A stretch of 64,000 bases of DNA. Origin: Amblyomma americanum (lineage: Eukaryota; Arthropoda; Arachnida; Ixodida; Ixodidae). The stretch lies in the NCBI RefSeq assembly GCF_052857255.1, contig NC_135500.1, positions 100,029,394-100,093,393 on the forward strand. Direction: 5' to 3'. This document shows, one piece after another, positions 21,441 to 32,009 of the stretch. A program made the translations under genes and the position numbers. Under the pieces are notes generated by a model. The model did no database searches, was not told where the DNA came from, and worked only from the letters and a program-made list of their open reading frames with translations. The first letter of the stretch is position 1. Each line of letters opens with the position of its first letter.

Positions 21441-23484
21441 TTGACGGATCAGAGATAAGTTCCGCCGTCAAGCAACCCTAAATCCGCCTCGTACGGTAGA
21501 AGGCAAACTTGTGGCGCTTTTGACGATAGCAAAACCGTAAATAGCAAAAAAAAAATGCAAGCCTGCTGACGGTAGATCTGCGGATATAATTATTGGTGTA
21601 GTGAAATCTTACAAAATATGAAACAATTGCTTTCAGAAACTCTTCTCCTCTCAAAAAGCTTGTTCACAATTGTTGGGTATTGGCGTTGATAACGTCGATC
21701 TGCTCAGCGCACATATATTGAAAGAAAAATGTTTCGATGCAGAAGTGCGAACATGGCCTCAAGCTCGAACTCGATGTTGATTGCTTGCTAAGGGAAATAA
21801 AGCGCATAAACCCTAGGCGCGTCTGTCGTATGCTATACGAGATATCTGAAGATCAAGCGTTGCTTAAAGAACCGCACTTGGGTTATAGTACGCGTGCCTT
21901 TCATGATGATATCGACTCATTTCTTTAGCTATGTATGGCGGCGAATTCGAAATATAAAGCAACGAGTGGCGTGAGGATATCAGCATTTTCGTGACATGCT
22001 ACAGAAAAAACTCGAACAAAAGAAAAACTCCGTTCCAGACAGCTGGCTTGCCCACACGTGCGCCGCGCTAACCAACAATGCAAAGCTATCACATATTGAA
22101 AAAAAAAATACACACAGCTTAGAAGTGAAAAGAAACATTACAAAAAAACTTAGAAAAACGAACAGCAAGGTCAACGGAAAGATCCACGAGCGAACATAAA
22201 GCAGTGAGAACGAAAAAAAAAAACGAGGTAAGGCTTTAACGTAGTTAAACCATGCAGACGTGCGAAAAAATGTGTTAAGCCTGGTTGGCTCATTGTTTTG
22301 CTTTGCTGGGTCGTAGGCACGTACGGCATTAGTTCGATAGTAGTGTAAGTGCAAGGGGACGAGGACGTACAATGCCCGGCGCTATAGTGTGTCGCAGTTT
22401 AACACGAGGGTTTACCGGCTCTGGCGATAGCATAGTGCTCTCGTGCAGTGGCCAGCGAAGCTGATCTGTTCGCGTCGCCTCGGTTTCGAATTCCAGTCGG
22501 CGCAATATGTATTTTATTGATTTATGATTTGGCAAAGGTCAGCCTCAAGCTCAAGCTTCACACAAACTCGCCGAGCCGATTAGACTTTGTGGACTAGTGC
22601 TTTCGTACTAAAATGGTAGTCACGCCACGAAGTCAAAGCATGTCCAGCGAAATTTTTGCTTCTTTATAGCAATGTATACGTGAATTAACGAGCGCCTTTA
22701 TACGGCGATGCCCACAAGGTGCCGCCGTGCTCGGCATAAACGCAAGTAGCCATAAGCATCGTGAGAAGGTGCCCATCTCCTCAACTTCAGGAAATTTTGT
22801 TTTCCTCGTTACAGTAACGTTCTGGCTGTTTGCAGTCAGTTATATGTGTTATGCCGTCGCTGCAAGTGCGCTGAGATTGACGAAATCACGGGCTTTCGCG
22901 TTCTCCAGTGCTTTGCCTACCGTTCAAAGTATTCGCAACTGGGGCAATCCGGGGCGCGGAGTGCCTAGGATAATGCCACATGTTTTCTTCGAACGCAACG
23001 AGCCACACAAGCCCTCTAGTTCCGCGGGTATATCGGCAGCACGGAGGATAAGCTGTGCAATGATAACTATTTCTGTACAGTTAACTTCCACTGCTTGAGC
23101 GTCCTCTGGGATCCTTCTGTCTTGAGAGAGCAGCAGATGTCAAGAAGTTGTGGTAAATTTAACTTCCCATCGGTTCAACGCCACACTTTGCTGGTGTAGA
23201 CAGCTGATTGCGTCTCTGAAACTAAATGGTTGTGTTTTCTCAAAAGTCTCTTTTAGTGGCTTGTTCAGCAACAAATCATGCATATAGTTCAGTTTCCATC
23301 TCGATCGCGTTGACTGGACGTAGAATGGTGATATAATATTATTACGCCTTGCTGATTAGTGGTTTCTAAGTCATGTTACTCAAGGACGAATAACATGTAA
23401 AAATTATCTGTTTTTTTTAAGATACATAAAACAAGTCATTTGAAGGCTATTAAATCTAACTCAATCAGAAAGAAACCTCACTTT
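21441..23484. other. Intron 5, left part
   Basis: No gene recognised. A possible decayed tRNA-like repeat lies near 22430-22510 (agcatagtgctctcgtg, then tcggtttcgaattccag). The plus frame 22727-23098 has one hydrophobic stretch but no domain and no splice support. Confidence 0.4.
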
Positions 23485-23719
23485 AGCCGCCGCGGTGGTT
23501 CAGTGGTTATGGCGCTCGGCTGCTGACCCGAACGACGCGGGTGCGATCCCGGCCGCGGTCGAATTTCGATGGAGGCGAAATTCTAGAGGTCCGTGTACTG
23601 TGAGATGTCAGTGCATGTTCAAGAACCCCAGGTGGTCGAAATTTCCGGAGCCCTCCACTACGGCGTGTCTAATAGCCTTAGTCGCTATGGGACGTTAAAC
23701 CCCCCTAAACCACAAATAA
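23485..23719 (+). mobile_element. Ruka-like SINE with perfect 12-bp target duplication
   Basis: Head gccgcggtggttcagtggtt, then cccggccgcggtcgaatttc, gtgcatgttcaagaacccca, ggtggtcgaaatttccggag and ggacgttaaacccccctaaa with an A-rich tail. aaacctcacttt flanks it on both sides (23473-23484 and 23720-23731). The perfect duplication indicates a comparatively recent insertion by LINE-type target-primed reverse transcription. Confidence 0.9.
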
Positions 23720-23731
23720 AAACCTCACTTT

Positions 23732-24510
23732 GTCGGACAGTTAAAACCACATCCGTGTTTTTACATCGGGTGTCTCTGTCCTGTCAAAGCAACCGAATAA
23801 CTCACATTGATCTCTTGTGGTTTGGAACGGAGCCAATCAATTATTATGCGAAAGAAATCACTTCTTTTAAACCAGCAAATTATTACTATTTCATCTTAGC
23901 TTTTTCGGAGACCATGTCGTAAATTTTCCGTGTATTCATGACTATTGGTCTTAAAAAAAGCTCGCTTTCCCACGCGACGAAATTATATCCATACGCACCC
24001 ATGTGCTGAAATTTGGATAAGCGCATATTTTTCAATTAGAAGTCTGGTATGAAAGCACTTTTAAGCATATCTTAAGAATTGGCCAATGAAAGGCGCTAAA
24101 TCCACTGATTCACCTCGAAACGCCGGAAGGTTTCTGCCATTTATTACCAAAAACGCATCGTGTTGTATTTCCACGACAGTCTGAACTGCTCGGTGCTCAC
24201 ACAGGAGGAACTTTGAAAGCATGATTTCGCTCCACATCGGATGTTTAGAACATTGCCGTCAATATGTTCATAACAGTATCTTAGTATATTGCACAGCTTC
24301 CTCACCATAAAAGCGATGTTCACGATAGCTGGACTTATGAGTCCCATGTTTTTACGCTCACTCAAGGAGAAGGAATGGCCGAATAAAAATTGTCATCGAC
24401 ACCTATGATTCCGGCACCTACCAAGACATTTCGCGCAGAAGTACTTGCTGTTTTTATGCGTTGCATATTTCAATCACTCAGTTCAGCCCTTGGGCGCGGC
24501 CGGGCAGCCA
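23732..24510. other. Intron 5, middle
   Basis: AT-rich, no gene or repeat recognised before the GC-rich promoter-like stretch. Confidence 0.45.
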
Positions 24511-24681
24511 CCAAACCACGTGACGTGACGTCACGACAGCCGGAGGAAAAGCTGGGCCCCAACTCGCGCGGTCGCGCGCGGCCGCAGCCACCACCTGACT
24601 CCCGCTCCTCCCGCTAGGGGCGCTGCGCTATGATTGACGTCACGGCATATGTATAAAAGAGCTGCGCTCCTTCGCCGGGAC
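24511..24681 (+). promoter_or_regulatory. Promoter-like CpG-rich block with CRE and TATA motifs
   Basis: It contains an E box (cacgtg, 24517-24522), two perfect CRE palindromes (tgacgtca at 24526-24533 and 24635-24642) and a TATA box (tataaaag, 24652-24659), set in sequence much richer in CpG than its surroundings. The hAT element is inserted 31 bases downstream of the TATA box, about where transcription would start. It may be an LTR or transposon promoter rather than a host promoter. Activity is inferred from motifs alone. Confidence 0.4.
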
Positions 24682-25324
24682 AGTCATATCAGTGATGCCA
24701 CGGCTACTGATTTATCAGTAGATCTACTGATTTTTAAAATTTTCTGCTGAGTCAGTGATAAAGCGCTTCAATCTACTGATTTTCTTGCTTTTCTACTGAA
24801 ACGAAAGCAAAAGCTGCTACTTTTTCAGTACAGAACTTGTATTAATGTGATGCCACCTAGCGAGCGAAAAAAAAATGCGGTTGGCTCAGAGGTTAACATA
24901 CATTCTTGCGTTTCCAGACTCTCAAACGTGGCGCTGCCTCTGTCTTTGAGCAAAGTGGGGAAAAGGTGAGGCGGTGAATTTGTGAAAGTGGGTGCACTAC
25001 CGTAATCCACAACTATGAAACCAAAACTATCGGACCAGAACCAATGGCGCTTCGAGCGCCTACTCCGTTCTACAGGAGAATAGGACCCCACTCACTTACA
25101 GTTCTGAATAGTCCAGTCAAGTTGTCGGTTGCTGCTTGTGTACCGCAGTACCTACATACCGCGTGTGGCAGGTCACGCATCAAGTTCAGCGTGCGCGCTT
25201 CATTACGAGCTCACCAGGTAAGTAATATCTGTATGTCTTGAGTTCTCGATATGTTAGTACTAATAATTTAGTGATTCACCCGTCGAGGTTAGTTATTGGA
25301 TTTGGCGTTGAGCTTTAAAGTGCG

Positions 25325-25505
25325 TGATTTCGAAACCATATCCCGGCCGCGGCGGCCGCATTTCGATGGGGGCGAAATGCAAAGGCGCTTGTGTACTGTG
25401 CATTTGGTGCACGTTAAAGAACCGCAGGTGGTCGAAATTAACCCGCAGTCCCCCACTACGGAATTCCTCATAATCATATCGTGGTTTTGACATGCAAAAC
25501 TTCAG
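25325..25505 (+). mobile_element. SINE fragment inside the hAT element
   Basis: atcccggccgcggcggccgc, atttcgatgggggcgaaatg, gcacgttaaagaaccgcagg, tggtcgaaattaacccgcag and tcataatcatatcgtggttt follow the layout of tick SINEs, but the 3' end differs from Ruka-like copies (atcgtggtttt), indicating a third subtype. The tRNA head is mostly gone. It interrupts the 5' non-coding part of the hAT element. Confidence 0.7.
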
Positions 25506-26048
25506 AATTGTTACTGTAGTGCTTTATTCCCGGTTGTCTCGGCGCCAGATTTTGGGCCGACGCTGAAAACAAGGCGGCGCGCATTATAATTAAGCGTCGA
25601 CAAGCTGCATAGGACTGGTATTGCTTGCATATTGCTGATGACTGACATGCTGCGCTTTCAATTATCACGCTTCAACCGTAAAGAAAGCATATGTATGTAA
25701 GAATAAGAAATTGTTGCTTACTCGGCCGACATTGTTTTAGCTTCTATGAAGTGAGGTGATGCCAGTAGACATAGTGGAATGGTGCAGCCGGTGAATGAAT
25801 TCGGCGATCGCGCTTGCTGTGCCGCCGAGCTCTCTTCACTTTTTACACCTAGCACAGGTTAAATTGGTTACAGTTTATTGTTCAAGTTCGTCAACCTGTC
25901 TGACTGCATGCCTTCATACCATCACAGATAGGCGACAGCGCGTAGTGACATTGCTTGTGGCAGTAGCCAGTCATACTTATGTCATTTATCTGCCCCTCAT
26001 TAAGTGCATTGGTACTTGCATTACAGGTGTTTTGGAAGCTTCAGCATA

Positions 26049-28058
26049 ATGACAAGTGGAAGTGACACTAGTTCAGAGTCTTCAGACCGGAAGAAGAGCA
26101 GTCCAAAACCGAAAAAAAGAAAATACCAGCAAAAGTACAAGCAAGCTTGGGAGCATGAGAAAGCGTTTCAAAGTTGGCTGCAACCAAGCAAGAAGAGCAA
26201 CCGTTATGCGTACTGCAAAACATGCGACATGAACCTAATTGCCGGCAAGGAACTGTTGGAACGGCACATGAAATCTGCGAAACATGAAGAAAATACAAGA
26301 AAGCTTATGTCCCAGCCAACGCTGATGCAAGCAATGCCTAGCATTGCTATCTCTTCACAGGTAAAAGAAGCTGAAGTAAGATTGGCTTTGTTTGTCGCCG
26401 AGCATAACGTGCCATTTACAGTCATGGACCATCTGCCAAAGCTGGTGAAAAAAATTTGCCCGGACTCCGATATTGCAAAGCAGATTGCCTGCAGCAGAAC
26501 AAAAACATCAGTGATAACAAAGGTTGTGACAGGCGAGGAGAGCAAATCGCGGCTGTGTAGGCTACTTCGAGAGAAGAAATTTTCAGTCATGGTTGACGAG
26601 TCAACGGACGTCAGCTGCACCAAGCACTTGTGTGTTGTTACAAGGGTTTTCGAAAAAGATAGTGTGACTGATGCCTTCTTTGATCTCATCCCTGTGACGG
26701 ATGTGAGTGCTAATGGCCTTTATAGTGCCCTTACAAGTACTTTTCAGAGAGCGGGTATTCCTTATAAAGAAAATTTAGTCGGCTTTGCTGCAGACGGCGC
26801 AAGTGTCATGATGGGTAGTAAACATTCTGTGATGGTACTGCTGAAGAAGGAGATTCCCGGCTTGTTCATTCTTAAGTGCACGTGTCATTCTTTTCACTTG
26901 TGCGCATCGTACGCTTGTTCGAAACTTCCACGCGTTGTTGAAGATCTCGTGCGGGACGTCCACAGTTACTTCAACTCAAGTCCGAAAAGAGAGGGCACGC
27001 TGAAGAAATTTCAGGCTCTTCTTGAACTAAAGCCGCACAAACTTCTTCATCCAAGTCAAACAAGGTGGCTCTCATTGCTTGCTGCAGTCGACCGCTTTCT
27101 AGAGCAGTATGATGCCCTAGAGGCATACTTTGCATCTGCGGTTTCCACAGACAGGCTTTTGGCAACGGAAACAATCTACCGGAGGCTACAGGATCCTCTG
27201 AACAAGTTGTTTTTGATGTTCCTCAGCTTCGTTCTGCCTCTCTTTAACAATTTGAACAAACAAATGCAAAGTGATGCTCCACAGTTGCACAAGCTCTTGA
27301 GAAGTGCAGAAGCCTGCGTGAGGACAATTATGGATTGTTATCTCAAGCGATCCTGCACACAGGGAGTTGAGGTGGCAAAAGTTGAATTCAAGAACCCCAA
27401 ATGCTTTGTGTCTTTGGAAGACATGTACGTCGGCGGTCAAGCAACTGCATTCTTGTCATCCGGAGAATGTTCAGTTACCACTGAGCAACGTCAATTCTTC
27501 CGCTTAAGGTGCCTTGATTTTTACATTGAGAGTGTCGACCAAATTCTGAAGCGTATCCCTTTTCAAGATCCGGTTTTAAAACATCTCGAACTCCTAGATC
27601 CTACTGTGTCCGTGACGGGGAAGGCAGCGTCAATTGCACCACTGGCGCAAGCCTTTCCGAATTTAGTCTCCGGCAAAGGCTTGCAATTTTTGGATACCGA
27701 ATGGCGATACTTAAGAAACGCTGATATCCCTACAAGCGAAGATACCTCGTTGCACGAGTTCTGGGGAGTCGTGTTTTCTCAAAAACATTGTGATGGAAGC
27801 GCCGCTTTTCCTGCATTGACCGAGTTTGTGACGGCTATACTGTGCTTACCGCATTCCAGTGCAGCAGTTGAGCGGGTATTTTCTGCTGTAAACAACCTGA
27901 AGACAAAACTCCGGAACAAGCTTTGCACGGAGACTATCTGTGGCCTTCTGCACACGAAACGCCTGATGACGTCTTCAGCATGTCACAGCTTCAACATTGA
28001 CAGGCCACTGATAAGGAGAATGGACGACTGGCACAAGGTTAAGCATGAGAGTATTTAA
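26049..28058 (+). CDS. hAT family transposase
   Basis: An uninterrupted 669-residue frame. I chose the ATG at 26049 because it follows a plausible splice acceptor (tgcattacag at 26019-26028) and begins a serine-rich hydrophilic N-terminus; the frame is open from an earlier ATG at 26004. In order: a basic nuclear-localisation-like stretch (residues 15-26); a BED/TTF-like zinc finger with Cys56, Cys59, His73 and His79; the RNase H-like core with Asp183 (MVDESTD), Asp249 (FAADGAS) and the Cys/His motif near 277-283; Trp340 (QTRW); and the C-terminal hAT dimerisation region with Glu608 (AVERVFSAVN). These are the three acidic catalytic positions of hAT enzymes, so cut-and-paste activity is plausible. 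It is the only intact TE enzyme in the window. Confidence 0.93.
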   Translation: MTSGSDTSSESSDRKKSSPKPKKRKYQQKYKQAWEHEKAFQSWLQPSKKSNRYAYCKTCDMNLIAGKELLERHMKSAKHEENTRKLMSQPTLMQAMPSIAISSQVKEAEVRLALFVAEHNVPFTVMDHLPKLVKKICPDSDIAKQIACSRTKTSVITKVVTGEESKSRLCRLLREKKFSVMVDESTDVSCTKHLCVVTRVFEKDSVTDAFFDLIPVTDVSANGLYSALTSTFQRAGIPYKENLVGFAADGASVMMGSKHSVMVLLKKEIPGLFILKCTCHSFHLCASYACSKLPRVVEDLVRDVHSYFNSSPKREGTLKKFQALLELKPHKLLHPSQTRWLSLLAAVDRFLEQYDALEAYFASAVSTDRLLATETIYRRLQDPLNKLFLMFLSFVLPLFNNLNKQMQSDAPQLHKLLRSAEACVRTIMDCYLKRSCTQGVEVAKVEFKNPKCFVSLEDMYVGGQATAFLSSGECSVTTEQRQFFRLRCLDFYIESVDQILKRIPFQDPVLKHLELLDPTVSVTGKAASIAPLAQAFPNLVSGKGLQFLDTEWRYLRNADIPTSEDTSLHEFWGVVFSQKHCDGSAAFPALTEFVTAILCLPHSSAAVERVFSAVNNLKTKLRNKLCTETICGLLHTKRLMTSSACHSFNIDRPLIRRMDDWHKVKHESI

Positions 28059-28145
28059 TGCGGCTTTGCTGGCACAGCCACTTGTGGAATTTCACAGCAT
28101 ATCTAGTCATATACATGGCCGTTTTGAAGTTGCCTGTTCACGCGC

Positions 28146-28151
28146 AATAAA
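28146..28151 (+). terminator. Polyadenylation signal of the hAT transposase
   Basis: aataaa lies 88 bases past the stop codon at 28058, followed by a T-rich stretch. Confidence 0.6.
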
Positions 28152-28615
28152 GTTTATTTGCGTAAGCTATAAGGGACTCATGTTTTCTTATTTCTGGATC
28201 GTCGTCATCGTGATCAACCTATATTTATGTCCACTGCAGCACGGAGGCCTCGCCCAGCGATCTCCCAATCACCCCTGTCTGGAAGATACTATACTCTAAA
28301 GATTTCAGGTACTAACTACCATCTAACGCCTTTGAATATGCCATCAGAGGGCTTCACTGTTTTTCACTTCGTGCTTGACAATGGCTCTCTGGATCCCCGG
28401 GTTTTTCAAAAGTATTGCCAAGAATCTCGTGGCCAATTTTTGTACTATTTCTTAGAAGCTACAATACAACAGCAGAGTACTAATATAAGCGCTGAATTCG
28501 TGGGCTCATAAACTGAGTACAAAAATTTAAATTAAAAATCTACTGATTTCTACTGATTTTTCGCGAAAAAATCTACTACTATTTTTTTATGTGTCGTGGC
28601 AACACTGAGTCTTAT

Positions 28616-28790
28616 ACCCCTGTCACACGGGCATTTCGAGGGCCCTCGAACCGATAGTCTATCGACTCAAAGGCGATCGAGCGCTGCTACACGGGCAGTT
28701 TCAATGGCGATCGAGTCAATAGCCTATCGAGTTAACGGAGCAGCACGGAACTCCATCGAGATATGCAACGCATTCTTGGCTTAACCAAGC
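28616..28790 (+). repeat. Short repeat with ctatcga words
   Basis: cccctgtcacacgggcattt begins a segment where gatagtctatcgact, gcgatcgag and aatagcctatcgag recur around a second acacgggcagttt. It looks like a short transposon relic that the hAT element joined or cut into. Confidence 0.35.
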
Positions 28791-29120
28791 TAAACCTGGC
28801 CATTTTTTTTTGCGTATCGACATTGACCTAAGCGCACAAAAATAGGAGGTGCGTTAACAGAAAAAAATTTACGAGACTCTTGGGCAACTAAAGTGTTGAG
28901 AGGCGAAATCCGCTTCCACAAAGTTCCACTGCTGACACATCGCGGCGAGGGGGCATCTTGACACATCGTCTGCCCAAAGGCGACTGCTGCCGTTTTTTTT
29001 TTTTTGCATAGCACGACGCGTGGCCATAGACGGTCTTTGCCTTTTTTTTTTCTATGACACTCAACGCAGCACCTGTCAATCAATGCCCGATTTCCAGAAA
29101 GTTTCACTGCTTGTTACACG

Positions 29121-29408
29121 TCACACCGATGCCGTGGCTATATCGATACCCAAATTATGCATCTTTAGGGTATCATTAGTGTTAATTAGGCTTATTTACA
29201 CATTTTCACAAATCCGATGTTTTCCGGCCATTCTGTGACAATTTTCACCACGTCGTGACAACTTCCGGTGGATGTGACGTCACATCGTTCCCGTGGCTAT
29301 ATCGATAACCAAATTATCGGTCTTTTGGGAACTTTAAGTATTAATTACGCTTAAGTACACATTTTTCTTCCAATTTGACGCAAATCTGACGTTTTCCTGA
29401 CAATTCTG
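29121..29408 (+). repeat. Tandem duplication, about 160-bp period
   Basis: ccgtggctatatcgata occurs near 29132 and 29291, followed in both by accaaattat or acccaaattat, a tttaggg/ttttggg word, ttaattag/ttaattac, gtacacattttt-like and cgatgttttcc/tgacgttttcc. The second copy is cut by the SINE at 29409. Confidence 0.7.
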
Positions 29409-29564
29409 TGGTCGAGTTTCGATGGAGGCGAAATTCTAGAGGGCCGTGTGCTGCGCGATATGAGTGCACGTTAAAGAACCCCAGGTGGTCGATATTTCCG
29501 GAGCCCTTCACTGCGGCGTCCCTCATAGCCTAAGCTGCTTTGGGACGTAAAACCCCATAAATCA
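29409..29564 (+). mobile_element. 5'-truncated Ruka-like SINE
   Basis: ggtcgagtttcgatggaggc starts abruptly without the tRNA head. It then runs through gcacgttaaagaaccccagg, ggtcgatatttccggagccc and tgggacgtaaaaccccataa to a short A-rich tail. Confidence 0.8.
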
Positions 29565-30949
29565 ATGAGCTTTTATGCTGAGTTTTAAATTTTTGCAAAC
29601 TTGCAGGTGGAAAACCTTTCGGGTGGCCATATTATCACTTGTTTTCAGATGCGCTTGGCGCTGTAAAGAATTTTCATTATCTTTTTTTTTTTGTGGAAAC
29701 GGCATTGCTTGGGTCTTGTTTGCGTAAAACGCAACAAGAGTTGGTCGTGACCCAGATTGCTTGCTATCTATGGCTGGATGAGTTTTTAGTTTTTCTAGCA
29801 TGTCTAGTACCATTCAGGCGGAGTTTCGCAATTTTGCAGATCAGTTCTGCTTCAGGTACGCCGCGGTTCTTGGATAAAGTTTGCCTTAGTTTGCCAATAA
29901 TCGACTCAAATGATTAAAAATTTTCCTCAGTGTAAGTTCAAGAAAGGTTCGAGCCAGCGTTAGCGCAAGCAGAGCAACTTCATTCCCCGATGCCCTAGGC
30001 TATTTGACCATTTGCAGGAGACTTCTAATTAGTAGCCTTTCGCGCTGCGTGTTCGAAATCCTCGGCTCTGACGCCGTTCATTCGTCTGTGTTGCGCCGTG
30101 AATGTTTCCAAGGGTGCTGAATGGCGTGCGTGTGATACGGCGCGTCGAACAGCGAAAGCCGGGAAAGACACTGGGTGAACTGCCGAGCTACAAGAAATTT
30201 AGATGGGCTTCTTAACGCGGTAGCCCGTAGAACACCAAAGCGGCAAAAACAATAGCCGAGTGCACTGTACAGCTAAGAAAACCGGCTGACATCCGGGAAA
30301 GCAGCGTGGCAGACAATGCGCGCTATACCCAGCTCGCAACGCAAGTGGCCGAGAGTTGCAGCACGGTGAGGAGCCAAAAAACATGGCCATTTTCTGAATG
30401 CAGGTATCACTGTGCGTGAAAACGGTACGCCTGGGACTCTCCAGCAGTAGATTTTATGCTTTTAGCCACTCTACACGATGACGCAGGTAATATTTTTCAT
30501 TATACGGGTGACAACGCAAAACTCTGCACGTAAAACATGCTTATGGATATCCTTCTGAGAACACAACACGTCGCACGAGATGGTATACTATGCTCATACG
30601 CCTTTAGTTAACCTCGTGCCAAATACTATCATTGGTCGCAAAACCTATGACGCGTAGGAAGCCCGGTGCAGGCAGGGGCTTTTTCTCTACACTCTTTTGT
30701 CCTAAAACATGTTAATAATTCCTTTTAGTACCTTTCTTGGCTATGATTGTACAATGACGAAACATTTTAGTTTCATGTTCACTGTGTTTCATTTGGTCAT
30801 GTTTTCTCCTGAAGCAAACTCATTTTTTTAAAGACATAAGCCGTTTACCTGCGCAGTTATGAACATTGCTATCTACGTTCCAATCTATTGGGGGAAACTC
30901 CGAACATAGACTGCATTAAAAAATTCGAGTGAGCACTTAAGCTCTGCCT
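29565..30949. other. Intron 5, right part
   Basis: No gene or element recognised. Short frames on both strands (29562-29917, 30199-30390) show no domain. Confidence 0.45.
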
Positions 30950-31185
30950 TAAGGTTTGGTTTGGTTTATGGGGCTTTAACGTCCCAAAGCGACTATGAGG
31001 GACGGCGTAGTGAAGGTCTCCGGAAATTTCGACCACCTGGGGTTCTCCAACGTGCACTGACATCGCACAGTACACGGGCCTCTAGCATTTCGCCTCCATC
31101 GACATTCGACCGCCGCCGCCGGGAATGAACCCGCGTCTTTCAGGTCAGCAGCCGAGCGACATAACCACTGAGACACCGCGGCGGC
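30950..31185 (-). mobile_element. Full-length Ruka-like SINE, minus strand
   Basis: Read on the minus strand: gccgccgcggtgtctcagtg head, cccggcggcggcggtcgaat, agtgcacgttggagaacccc, ggtggtcgaaatttccggag, gggacgttaaagccccataa and a caaaccaaacc tail at 30950. It abuts copy B of the 0.4-kb repeat at 31191, so one inserted beside the other. Confidence 0.88.
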
Positions 31186-31190
31186 TTCCG

Positions 31191-31650
31191 CCTGAAGGGT
31201 ATGACGCGATAGCGTACTGGCTTAATTCCTATATATGCAGAAGGTCATTTTCTACACTCATAGACCCCTGGGAGTCCTCATGCCCCTCCTGGCGCAGTGG
31301 TGCAGCGGGTAAGCGATGCGCCACCGCCCTGCGATGGCAGGGGCTCCCAGCAGTGGTCCCTGTGCTAAAGCCTTTACCTTGTGTGGCACAAGTTGCTCTT
31401 CCGGAGCAACCAATCATTAATTTAGCTGTCACATGCAACGTTGGGCAGTTATCTCACTATACGGTGGGCAGATTCTGATGACGTCGCAAGGTCAAGCCAC
31501 CTATGCGGCCCAGCTGCATTCGAAGTATCTCTCTGGAGGCCACGTGCGAGCATGCTCGGGACTGTCTCGCTAACAACGCCGACGCGACAACGCCGACATC
31601 GTATTTTTTTGGAGAATGGGGCCTTTAATGTTATCTCGTTAGAATTATGA
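31191..31650 (+). repeat. Interspersed repeat, copy B
   Basis: Partner of 432-872. Shared landmarks in order: gacgcgatagcgta, ccctgggagtcctcatg, agcgatgcgcca, ccctgcgatggcag, accaatcattaatttagct, gcaaggtca, tctctctgga and gggcctttaa. Divergence between the copies is substantial, so both are old. Confidence 0.6.
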
Positions 31651-31900
31651 AGTAAATACTCATTGCCGTTGACATCACGGCAACCGTGTGGACGCTAATT
31701 TTGCTTCTCTTCTACGGAGTTTTTTGCGAAGGTTGCATAACGTTCCTTTGTAGCCATATGGCTGCGCTTATGCGAACGTTGATGAGAAACTACCCCCTTA
31801 GTGTCCGATATAATGAGATTCCTGCTGTTCGTTTCTTTTGAGGAAAATAGTTAGACTCCCCAAAAAACGTAACGCGCGCTTTCAACTATGACTTCTGCAG

Positions 31901-32009
31901 CTCATCTTGCGAGTAGAGTTCCAACAACCAGTCCGGAAGGAAGCGACTGTGGCGGTGGGTCCTCTGGAGGTTACGAACGGTGCCTGCCCCTCGACAAGTC
32001 CGGCTGAGG
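31901..32009 (+). CDS. MAM gene exon 6 (last segment of MAM domain b)
   Basis: The acceptor is acttctgcag|ctc and the donor gagg|gtaggt; phase 0 to phase 1. It encodes a terminal MAM strand (LILRVEFQQPV), then the usually conserved 'aliphatic-Asp-Asp-aliphatic' position as VAVGPLEV, and the fourth cysteine in NGACP. The two acidic residues typical of this strand (compare ALDDI in exon 3 and ALDNI in exon 10) are replaced by Gly-Pro, so this domain may have lost a metal- or structure-related contact. It joins exon 7 through a split aspartate codon. Confidence 0.8.

Larger units (their letters stand above)
24690..28607 (+). mobile_element. Complete hAT DNA transposon, 3918 bp
   Basis: The terminal inverted repeats are cagtgatgccacggc (24690-24704) and gtcgtggcaacactg (28593-28607), pairing at 13 of 15 positions. 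The 8-bp flanks are agtcatat (24682-24689) and agtcttat (28608-28615), one mismatch apart, the duplication size diagnostic for hAT. Subterminal copies of ctactgattt occur four times near the left end and twice near the right. The element carries an intact transposase (26049-28058), a polyadenylation signal (28146-28151) and a SINE fragment (25325-25505). All the parts an autonomous copy needs appear present. Confidence 0.92.
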
